From assembly GCA_007122185.1 (NCBI GenBank), contig SKUI01000129.1, positions 1 to 12,091 on the forward strand: a stretch of 12,091 bases of DNA, given 5' to 3'. Numbering within the stretch: the first letter of the stretch is position 1; each line of letters opens with the position of its first letter. Source of the DNA: Rhodothermia bacterium (lineage in GTDB: Bacteria > Bacteroidota > Rhodothermia > Balneolales > Natronogracilivirgulaceae). The notes under the pieces were generated by a model. It saw only the letters and a program-made list of their open reading frames with translations, made no database searches and was not told the origin of the DNA. Shown here piece after piece: positions 6,696 to 12,091 of this stretch. Made by a program: the position numbers and the translations under genes.

Positions 6696-8069
6696 TCAGT
6701 AATCTGGATTTATTATAAATCCGATATTAATACCCCAATGCTGGTCATTGTATTTTCCCAGCTTCACTCCATCCAGCCCGTCCACCAGCAAATACCGGTA
6801 GTTCGAACTGATTCGTACTCCAAAATTTCTATTAAAACGATAGTCAAGTCCTGCCTCACCAATGACATAAGGAAAAAACCTATCATCCTGTCCTTCAAAC
6901 AGTCTGTCGAATGCGAATGTTCCCATGCCGGCGGATACAAACGGTGAAATTCGATAATCAGGTGTCACATACGTGGTAAGGGACAACTCGGCGGAATTGA
7001 CCGGACTCGAATAGGCCCTGGCCGCACTGATCCGGGTTCGCTCGCTTCTGGCCTGCAGTGCAAAATGTGGCGTAAGCCCCCGCTCGATCTGCATTGAGAA
7101 ACCCGCGTTCACATCCGGACTGCTGTAGTTGCCGATGATGCTGCCAAATGTTGCATTGGTCGTCAGGGACCATCCACCCCGGTACTCCGACCGGGTCAGC
7201 AACCCGAAATAATCCCTCTCCAGTCGTTCGCTGAGTCGCTTTTCATATTCATATTGCTCACGGTACACCAGTACTGCTTCAGGGTTCCGGGCTGCCCACA
7301 GCCCTTCTTCAACACCTTCCAGAATCAGCATTTTCACCGCCTCGTCAATCGCTTCGGTCACCGCCATCACCGGCGGCTCATTGTACGTATACCCGGCCTC
7401 GGCCTCCAGCAGCCTGTTCGTATCCACATACTTGAACACGCCGCTGTCCAGCTTCTGAGAAATGATCGACTTGGTGGTGTGCACCGTCTTCAGAATGCGT
7501 CCGCTCTGGGTGGATACGGCCCGCAGATAGATCGTCACCTGGTCCTTGCGGTACTCCCCGGACGCTCCGATACCCAGATACCGTGCCCCGGCCCCGCCGG
7601 TGATCACATTCGTGTCGTAGCCGATGATGCCGCCCTCCAGGATGATCCCCGCGAAAAGCAGCGGCGGAAGCGGCGCCACCCCGTGCTCCCCGGCGTGCTG
7701 CTGACGGATGTTCTGGATGATCTGGCGTTCGTTAAGCAGATTGGAGATGCTCTCCCGCTCAATCGGCGTGAACCAACCGGAATCTTCCATCGCTTTGATC
7801 AGGATGGATGTGGCCCCTTGTGTCACGGCGGTGGACCAGCTTGCGATGCGGTCCGACGGCTTGTACTGCCCGGTCTGGTCGCGGAACCGGTACACAGCGG
7901 CCACTACCTTCTCCTGCGGCTCGGGCAGGGTCCGGAGCGCTTCGTGTGCCCGGCTATGCGTGCCCGGCGTTGCCGGCTCGGTGAACATCGGCCGCATCGC
8001 TCCTGCGCAGGATCCGATCAGGAGCCCTGCTGCAAGAATGGTCGATATTTTGAATAAGCCGTGTTTCAT
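6696..8069 (-). CDS. csgG: CsgG curli secretion channel with C-terminal beta-rich extension
   Basis: This is a 457-residue protein, against 277 in E. coli CsgG. The signal peptide ends in LIGSC, so Cys21 is the probable lipidated residue. Residues about 45-280 match CsgG closely: FRDQTGQYKP, STAVTQGATSIL, LLNERQIIQNI, EGGIIGYDTNV, GGAGARYLGIGA, GVFKYVD-x-RLLEAEAGYT-x-NEP and EGLW. Known: nine CsgG subunits form a 36-strand outer-membrane pore that exports curlins. The loop aligned to the E. coli constriction (Tyr51, Asn55, Phe56) reads KPSDRIASWST here, with Ser72, Ser77 and Trp78 at roughly equivalent positions and one extra residue. Residues about 298-457 are an added domain of alternating amphipathic strands ending NIGFIINPDY, resembling a small OMP-type beta-barrel. 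It lies 52 bp after csgF in one operon. The part encoding the extension looks less GC-rich than the core by eye. Confidence 0.92.
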   Translation of the reverse strand: MKHGLFKISTILAAGLLIGSCAGAMRPMFTEPATPGTHSRAHEALRTLPEPQEKVVAAVYRFRDQTGQYKPSDRIASWSTAVTQGATSILIKAMEDSGWFTPIERESISNLLNERQIIQNIRQQHAGEHGVAPLPPLLFAGIILEGGIIGYDTNVITGGAGARYLGIGASGEYRKDQVTIYLRAVSTQSGRILKTVHTTKSIISQKLDSGVFKYVDTNRLLEAEAGYTYNEPPVMAVTEAIDEAVKMLILEGVEEGLWAARNPEAVLVYREQYEYEKRLSERLERDYFGLLTRSEYRGGWSLTTNATFGSIIGNYSSPDVNAGFSMQIERGLTPHFALQARSERTRISAARAYSSPVNSAELSLTTYVTPDYRISPFVSAGMGTFAFDRLFEGQDDRFFPYVIGEAGLDYRFNRNFGVRISSNYRYLLVDGLDGVKLGKYNDQHWGINIGFIINPDY

Positions 8070-8121
8070 TGCCGTGTCAAATGCTCTGTTTTCCGTTTTT
8101 TATTACCGTTTTCGCTGCCTT

Positions 8122-8550
8122 TTAAAAATTCGGGATGGTGATACTGGTCTCATCGCCGGTCATGATGTTGAATATCAGCAGCTGCACCCCATCCGCCCCC
8201 GGAATGATCTCAATCGTGAACTCCCCGAACTCGAACCGCGACTCCCGGAGCTCCTCATCAGTGAGTCCCAGCTGTCGACGTGCAATATCGCGGGTCAGCT
8301 GCGACAAAACCTGTCGCTGCAGGGATGCCTGAAAGTCCTCGAGCGGATCGCGCGTCAGGCGGGGATCACGCGTTGCTTCGTGCTGGTTCTGCGCATTGGC
8401 ACTGTTCAGCATCCACGAGTAATTCATCGGGTTGCCCCCGAAAGCCGGGTTCTTCGGCTCATAGACAAACTGCTGCGCCTGGACCTGACCTGCCATTCCG
8501 GCAAGGATAAGTACAAGAATTGGTAATATGGTGTTGCCTGTAATTCGCAT
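8122..8550 (-). CDS. csgF: CsgF curli assembly factor
   Basis: This is a 142-residue protein, close to the 138 of E. coli CsgF. A signal peptide (ILPILVLILAGMAGQVQA) precedes QQFVYEPKNPAFGGNPMN. The segment NPAFGGNP-MNYSWMLNSANAQNQ matches the hallmark CsgF N-terminus (NPNFGGNP ... LLNSAQAQN), which in E. coli inserts into the CsgG pore and forms a second constriction. A helical region follows (LEDFQASLQRQVLSQLTRDI), then a C-terminal beta segment (FTIEIIPGADGVQLLIFNIM, then TGDETSITI). Known role: CsgF couples the pore to the nucleator so that fibres form at the cell surface. The start lies 7 bp after the csgE stop, consistent with tight operon coupling. Confidence 0.92.
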   Translation of the reverse strand: MRITGNTILPILVLILAGMAGQVQAQQFVYEPKNPAFGGNPMNYSWMLNSANAQNQHEATRDPRLTRDPLEDFQASLQRQVLSQLTRDIARRQLGLTDEELRESRFEFGEFTIEIIPGADGVQLLIFNIMTGDETSITIPNF

Positions 8551-8557
8551 AGTGCTG

Positions 8558-9478
8558 TCAGTAGATCATGAATTGCTGTTGGTTCTGCTGTAGAAACATG
8601 TAGGTACGCCGAACCGCAAATTGGCTGGCTTCTTCTATAGCGTCATGCCGTGGTTGCAGTCGACCCCGGAACGTCTCGGTATTGTTGACCTGAACAGCGA
8701 TAATCGTCCCCAGATTGGGTGCCGGCTGCTCGGTAATGCGTATGGAGTAGTTGCTGGCATCGGGCGGCGACTGCCATCTGGCATAAAAAATGTCATAGAA
8801 ATCCCGTCCGATTTTTGAGCGGGTTTCGTCGTGGATCATGCCGTCTACCTCCACAAACATCTGCCTCTCTGATGCGGCCTGCTCTTCTTCCTGGCGACGT
8901 TCCTCTTGTTCCTGGCGGACCAGCGCTTCAAAAGCCTCGCGAAACGCCATCATTGTCTCTTCATCCACCTGTTCGTCCGACTTCTCCGCTTTTCCGGCAA
9001 GGTGTTCGCCGTCCTCCTTTTCCCTCATGTCCGCGCGCGCCATCGCCGAAAGCGTTGCCATTTCGTTCTGATCGTAGAAATACAGATAAGCATAGTCCAC
9101 ATTGTCCCAATTGATTTCTTCAATTTCACCAGTGGTGCAGAATGGCTGATGAAGTACATCTTTTATTGGAAATCCGTATTCAAAGAAATTGGCTACAAAA
9201 TAAGGGATGACGATTTTTTGTCCCGGATAGATATAATGCGGATTCTTGATTTTATCCGCATTCATGATATAAATCGCTTCCCAGAAATGACTGCTGCCAA
9301 ATTTTTGCGCAATGGTAAAGAGACGATCACCGTACTGAACCGTATAGATCACCTTGTCACCGTCGTGGACAACATGGGCGCTGTCTTCCGCCTTTGCGGA
9401 TGGCGTACCCGCTGCGACAACTGCCGGAAGCAACAAGAAAAGGAAAATGATGATATAGGTATGCAGGGCCAGCTTCAT
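8558..9478 (-). CDS. csgE: LysM-CsgE fusion, periplasmic curli secretion adaptor
   Basis: This is a 306-residue protein, more than twice E. coli CsgE (about 129). After a signal peptide (about 1-30) comes a LysM domain (about 44-92: IYTVQYGDRLFTIAQKFGS, then IMNADKIKNPHYIYPGQKIV), then a linker with a single Cys114, then a Glu/Gln/Arg-rich probable coiled coil (about 166-206). The C-terminal 208-300 is CsgE-like: VDGMIHDETRSKIGRDFYDI, FYARW, ITEQPAP-x-LGTIIAVQVN, VRRTYMFLQ. Known: CsgE is a periplasmic factor that caps CsgG and delivers curlins, and LysM binds peptidoglycan glycans. Inferred: this form is tethered to the cell wall beneath the pore, with the coiled coil as spacer. It is first in the csgEFG operon. 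I know of no E. coli counterpart of the N-terminal half. Confidence 0.9.
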   Translation of the reverse strand: MKLALHTYIIIFLFLLLPAVVAAGTPSAKAEDSAHVVHDGDKVIYTVQYGDRLFTIAQKFGSSHFWEAIYIMNADKIKNPHYIYPGQKIVIPYFVANFFEYGFPIKDVLHQPFCTTGEIEEINWDNVDYAYLYFYDQNEMATLSAMARADMREKEDGEHLAGKAEKSDEQVDEETMMAFREAFEALVRQEQEERRQEEEQAASERQMFVEVDGMIHDETRSKIGRDFYDIFYARWQSPPDASNYSIRITEQPAPNLGTIIAVQVNNTETFRGRLQPRHDAIEEASQFAVRRTYMFLQQNQQQFMIY

Positions 9479-9667
9479 TCGGATTCTATCAATAGGTCTC
9501 TGTCGTTTCCTGATGTCATGGATTCTATAGCAGATTGGCCTTTTGGGAAGTGTGTTTTTGTCATGCTCTCTCAGGTTTGTCTGCTATTTTTTTATTTCTC
9601 GTCTTTGGTGAACTTTTTGGTTGCCATCAAATCTTCACCCCTATTTTCAGAAAAAAGTGAGGAGATT

Positions 9668-9675
9668 CAAAATTA
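9668..9675 (-). promoter_or_regulatory. possible Bacteroidota -7 promoter element for csgEFG
   Basis: On the minus strand TAATTTTG matches the Bacteroidota sigma-ABfr consensus TAnnTTTG, about 190 bases before the csgE start. No TTTG/TTG element is apparent at the expected upstream distance, so this may be a chance match in A/T-rich DNA. Confidence 0.22.
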
Positions 9676-9900
9676 GAAATGCTTAATACTTGCTCATGTG
9701 AGGGGTTTTTGTAACCGAATCCCCCTTAAAACCGTCAGTGGGCCGTTCTTGTTTTCACCACATAACAAAAAAATAATGCGGCACTTAGAAAGTTTTTTTC
9801 AATGCGGAATGCGCTGATACAGTGCAGGGGTTTATTAATAAAATTTAACGATATGGTGCTTGCGGACCGCTGAGGATGGCTCTGGGGGATAACAAATTAC

Positions 9901-9925
9901 GTCGGAAAAGACGGCTATGTCCGAC
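9901..9925 (-). terminator. weak hairpin after the lipoprotein remnant
   Basis: GTCGGA (9901-9906) and TCCGAC (9920-9925) form a 6-bp stem with a 13-base loop. On the minus strand it is followed by GTAATTTGTTA, a weak T-rich tail. It could end the upstream curlin-csgB transcript before csgE. Confidence 0.3.
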
Positions 9926-9930
9926 ACCAG

Positions 9931-10095
9931 TCCGACACCCGGTGGTCCGGGAATATCACATTAGTGGCGGTATGGGTGTTTTTTTTATAACTGGCCGAAA
10001 CCGGGCTGTCCGGCCTGGAGATCTGATTGGAGCAGAAACGCTAAAGTAAAGGCAGAAGCAGCAACCAGAGCTGCCAGGCAGTTCTGGTTGCTTAT
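9931..10095 (-). pseudogene. internally deleted remnant of the curli-linked lipoprotein
   Basis: This short stretch matches both ends of the intact lipoprotein gene at 3878-4516, with the middle missing. Read on the minus strand from 10095 it gives ISNQNCLAALV..., aligning with MRNRTCLAVLA, but with ATA in place of ATG. After about 24 codons it joins in frame to LQAGQPGFGQL, aligning with LKAGQRRFGQF near residue 181, and then meets a TAA. A small deletion beside a run of eight A shifts the frame; beyond it HTATNVIFPDHRVSD aligns with NTATDVIVLDTWVSE at the intact protein's end. About 160 residues are absent. It lies 60 bp after the CsgB-like copy 2, mirroring the 62-bp gap in the intact cassette. 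Missing start, internal deletion and frameshift all indicate a dead gene. Confidence 0.85.
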
Positions 10096-10155
10096 TGATC
10101 TCTGTAAGTCATAGATGACAAACAAGTGTGATCTTTAAAATCCGATGGGCTTTGA

Positions 10156-10704
10156 TTATCGGTTGTCGATAATAAGAGTTGCTCCGTCACCAGTCTGTGT
10201 GACGGACATCGGGACACCAACTCCGTTGAATTCCAGGAACTGATAGTTTCCCTCCTGCACAAAGGACTGCTCTGCTCTATCGCCTTCATAGTTCAGTATC
10301 AGCTGGTTGTAATCACCCCGTTGCTCGCCGGTAATACGGTTCTGATCGCCAATCAATTCCAGGGAAACCCAGTTGCGCGTTCCGAGCTGGCTCCAGTCCA
10401 CATAATTGAAGTTGCCGTTGGTGGTGATGTTAGCGTAGTTCAGCTCCCCGGTCTGGTTCAGAAGCACCATGTTTTCCATTCCGAACTGAGTGACAATGGC
10501 GGTTTGAACAGACACTTCTGGCGGTTTTTCATTTTCTGAACGGGTGGATGCGCTCATCGTCACAAAATCCCCGCTGAAGCTTTTCACCGCCTGATTGTGC
10601 TCGATGGAAACCTGCTCCGGAAAAATTTCCCGGTCCACACTCTGCGAAATGGCGGAATTCATTCCCACCAGAAAAAGGGTCATTATGGTTAGCAGCGGTT
10701 TCAT
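10156..10704 (-). CDS. CsgB-like minor curlin (nucleator-type), copy 2
   Basis: This is a 182-residue paralogue of the protein at 4579-5127, same length, alignable without gaps, about 60% identical by hand count. A signal peptide (MKPLLTIMTLFLVGMNSAIS) is followed by the shared segment FPEQVSIEHNQAVKSFS, a divergent spacer (about 49-65), and curlin-type repeats: VTQFGMENMVLLNQTG, DWSQLGTRNWVSLELIG, QSFVQEGNYQFLEFNGVG and MSVTQTGDGATLIIDNR. Known: curlin repeats of this kind form amyloid cross-beta units. A nucleator role is inferred from similarity to CsgB and size. The leader also matches copy 1: AATATAATG on the plus strand begins seven bases from the start codon's edge in both, so the duplication included upstream DNA. 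It is followed by the broken lipoprotein remnant and preceded 91 bp upstream by another curlin-repeat gene. Confidence 0.8.
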   Translation of the reverse strand: MKPLLTIMTLFLVGMNSAISQSVDREIFPEQVSIEHNQAVKSFSGDFVTMSASTRSENEKPPEVSVQTAIVTQFGMENMVLLNQTGELNYANITTNGNFNYVDWSQLGTRNWVSLELIGDQNRITGEQRGDYNQLILNYEGDRAEQSFVQEGNYQFLEFNGVGVPMSVTQTGDGATLIIDNR

Positions 10705-10764
10705 GATATCAATATAATGGGTTCGGATTATTTTTTATACAAAAGTCGTCATTGTGGAAAGAAC

Positions 10765-10780
10765 CCGGACCTCAATCCGG
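10765..10780 (-). terminator. weak hairpin after the 150-residue curlin gene
   Basis: CCGGA (10765-10769) and TCCGG (10776-10780) form a 5-bp stem with a 6-base loop. On the minus strand it is followed by GTTCTTT, 16 bp past the stop of the small curlin gene. It may be a partial terminator within the upstream curlin group. Confidence 0.3.
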
Positions 10781-10795
10781 CTTCGCTGTGTCCGT

Positions 10796-11248
10796 TCATT
10801 CGTTCCGCTGGATAATGGTGGCGCGGTTGCCTGAGCCGCGCTGTTCCACCCGGGCACTACTTTCGCTGCCGAGGGTATCCGACTGGATTATCAGAATCCG
10901 GTTCTTTTCGCCATCCTGTGTGAACCGGACGTCGTGGCCGGTATGCTGTTGGATGATCAAGGCCTGGTTGTCACGGCCATCCTGATTGAAAAATATGGGG
11001 ATACCCGGCACCTGTTCACCATTTTGTGACTTTGAAAAATACACCATCCGGTTGCCATCGCCGGTCTCTACAAACACATAATGCCAGTCGTTGAACAAAA
11101 CCATTTGTTGAGTGGTGGATTCCGCCTTTTCCTGGCTTGTCCCGGATTCGTGCTCCGTGCAGTTCATTCTGCCGGTTACGCCCTCGCTATCAGCCGCAAT
11201 GGTCAGGCCTGTCATCAGTAAAACCAGTGTGGCAGCTATTGTGGACAT
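10796..11248 (-). CDS. small charged curlin-repeat protein
   Basis: This is a 150-residue protein. A hydrophobic leader (MSTIAATLVLLMTGLTIAA) is probably a signal peptide, though it lacks the usual basic residues. An in-frame stop 27 bases upstream leaves no other ATG/GTG/TTG start. Residues about 20-55 are polar and non-repetitive with a lone Cys30. Residues about 56-150 contain curlin-like units: VETGDGNRMVYF, FFNQDGRDNQALIIQ, RFTQDGEKNRILIIQ and RVEQRGSGNRATIIQRNE. Arg follows the conserved Asn in three of these, giving more basic repeats than the CsgA-like protein. VPGIPIFFNQDGRDNQALII resembles VGIPMSVTQRGNGAAIII of the CsgB-like proteins, so it may be a third nucleator-type subunit or a fibre modifier; this is inference. 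It lies between a large curlin gene with its own terminator and csgB copy 2. Confidence 0.7.
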   Translation of the reverse strand: MSTIAATLVLLMTGLTIAADSEGVTGRMNCTEHESGTSQEKAESTTQQMVLFNDWHYVFVETGDGNRMVYFSKSQNGEQVPGIPIFFNQDGRDNQALIIQQHTGHDVRFTQDGEKNRILIIQSDTLGSESSARVEQRGSGNRATIIQRNE

Positions 11249-11388
11249 GGCATCTGTTTGGTGGATTATCTGTTTAATTTACTGGGATCTTATCTGCTAT
11301 TCGGGATGCATTTGTCAGTTTTAACTGCAGTATTATCGCTTTATTGCAATTGCCGGTTTGCGTCAATATTACGGAATGACCAAAATAT

Positions 11389-11413
11389 TACCCCCGGCAC
11401 TACGCCGGGGGTA
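11389..11413 (-). terminator. intrinsic terminator of the His-rich curlin gene
   Basis: TACCCCCGGC (11389-11398) and GCCGGGGGTA (11404-11413) form a perfect 10-bp GC-rich stem with a 5-base loop. On the minus strand it is followed by ATATTTTGG. It lies 24 bp past the stop of the partial curlin gene, the same arrangement as the terminator at 5259-5299 after the CsgA-like gene. Confidence 0.8.
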
Positions 11414-11437
11414 TTTCTAAAGTTCAATGCTTCGATA

Positions 11438-12091
11438 TCAGTTGCTTTGTGTTATCGTCGCAGTGTTATTGTTTCCGTATTGCGTGACGTTTGACCAGTG
11501 GCCCTCCCCGAACTGGGTGATTTCCACCCTGTTTCCTGTGCCGTTCTGATCAACATTGGCCCAATGACCGTAGCCATCCTGGCCAATTTCTGCCACGTTT
11601 TCGCTGTCATGTTGGAGCAGGATAATGGTGTGACCGTCCCCCTCCTGGAGCAATCTGGCAATATGGCTGCCGCCTTCCTGCCAGACGTCGATCAGGTTCT
11701 CGTGACCGTCCTGGATGTAACCATGATCACCAAGAGTCGTCAGCAGATGTCCGCCCCCTTCTCCAATCTGCACGGAATACAACTCGTTGTTGTTTCCTGA
11801 CTGGAAAATTGAGAGTTCGTCATCGTCGGCAAATCCGACAAGGTGGTCGGATGTGCCAAACTGACGGATATCGGCCGTGTTGTTCTCACCCTGCATGGAA
11901 AACTGGATATTGTGCTCGTCTCCTTCCTGCACGATGACCGAAACATGGCCGATTCCCTCGACATTGATTACACCGGTATTATCATCTCCAACCTGGCTTA
12001 TGAATCCCGTATGGTTTTCCCCCACCTGGATCAGGCGGGCGTAATTACCCCCGGGACCATCTCCTTGCTGGTATATTCTCCCTGCATGATA
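11438..12091 (-). CDS. histidine-substituted CsgA-like curlin (5' partial)
   Basis: The frame is open from the right edge of the window to a TGA at 11438-11440, giving 217 visible residues; the start and signal peptide are outside. An in-frame GTG at 12023-12025 is not the start, because curlin repeats continue upstream of it (YQQGDGPGGNYARLIQVG). Nearly all of the visible sequence is 11-residue curlin half-repeats, about 17 of them, ending VTQYGNNNTATITQSN. In about half, His replaces the Asn expected after Gln-x-Gly-x-x: LLQEGDGH, IGQDGYGH, ITQFGEGH, VWQEGGSH, IVQEGDEH. An Asp-rich interruption (FADDDELS) is present. Known: Asn and Gln ladders stabilise curlin amyloid. Inferred: this is a second fibre subunit exported by the nearby CsgEFG, with surface His that could bind metal or respond to pH. 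It has its own terminator at 11389-11413. Confidence 0.8.
   Translation of the reverse strand, partial: YHAGRIYQQGDGPGGNYARLIQVGENHTGFISQVGDDNTGVINVEGIGHVSVIVQEGDEHNIQFSMQGENNTADIRQFGTSDHLVGFADDDELSIFQSGNNNELYSVQIGEGGGHLLTTLGDHGYIQDGHENLIDVWQEGGSHIARLLQEGDGHTIILLQHDSENVAEIGQDGYGHWANVDQNGTGNRVEITQFGEGHWSNVTQYGNNNTATITQSN

Larger units (their letters stand above)
9479..9930. other. 452-bp non-coding region upstream of csgE
   Basis: No convincing gene is visible on either strand. It should hold the promoter of csgEFG and the 3' end of the upstream curlin transcript. Seen: GGATTCTAT direct repeats at 9481-9489 and 9520-9528; a possible Bacteroidota-type -7 box TAATTTTG on the minus strand (9668-9675) with no clear -33 partner; CTCATGTGAG at 9693-9702; a perfect 12-bp AT palindrome TTTATTAATAAA at 9831-9842; and a GTCGGA/TCCGAC stem at 9901-9925. 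The region is visibly A/T-rich. Confidence 0.5.

Noticed and set aside
7254..8526. Overlapping plus-strand frames of 267 and 272 codons
   Set aside because: They lie opposite csgG and csgF, whose identity is unambiguous from conserved motifs; the antisense products are featureless.
8906..9676. 256-codon plus-strand frame over csgE and its upstream region
   Set aside because: It is antisense to the LysM-CsgE fusion for most of its length, and the remainder has no domain or homologue I recognise.
11438..12025. GTG at 12023-12025 as the start of the His-rich curlin
   Set aside because: Curlin repeats continue in frame to the window edge and no signal peptide follows the GTG, so the gene is 5'-truncated by the window.

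Overview
The window most likely comes from a member of the Bacteroidota/Balneolota/Rhodothermota (FCB) group. Two proteins end in type IX secretion (T9SS) type A sorting domains with the NYPNPFNPST signature, and the curli secretion proteins have the domain extensions expected outside Enterobacteria. No rRNA or tRNA, CRISPR array, integrase or transposase was seen.

Layout: two plus-strand genes (3-887, cut by the window edge, and 918-3737) encode T9SS-exported surface proteins built from dockerin-like, cohesin-like, Ig-like and FnIII-like modules. They converge on a long minus-strand curli (functional amyloid) locus filling the rest of the window. In transcription order, right to left, that locus holds: a histidine-substituted curlin (cut by the right edge, 12091-11438); a small charged curlin-repeat protein (11248-10796); a CsgB-like protein (10704-10156); a broken lipoprotein remnant (10095-9931); a csgE-csgF-csgG secretion operon (9478-6696); a large CsgA-like curlin (6359-5319) with its own terminator; a second CsgB-like protein (5127-4579); and an intact lipoprotein (4516-3878).

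How it should work: CsgG forms the outer-membrane pore, CsgF couples pore exit to fibre nucleation, and CsgE is the periplasmic adaptor. Here CsgE carries an N-terminal LysM domain that could tether it to peptidoglycan, and CsgG carries a C-terminal beta-rich extension. At least four curlin-repeat substrates accompany one secretion apparatus.

The most notable points are: (1) a csgB-lipoprotein two-gene cassette is present twice, and in the second copy the lipoprotein is an internally deleted, frameshifted remnant not covered by any ORF; (2) the edge curlin has His at about half of the positions where curlin repeats normally have Asn; (3) the two CsgB paralogues share an almost invariant mature N-terminal segment that may be a secretion or recognition signal; (4) a nested inverted-repeat element lies between csgG and csgA. 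No CsgD-type regulator is in the window.
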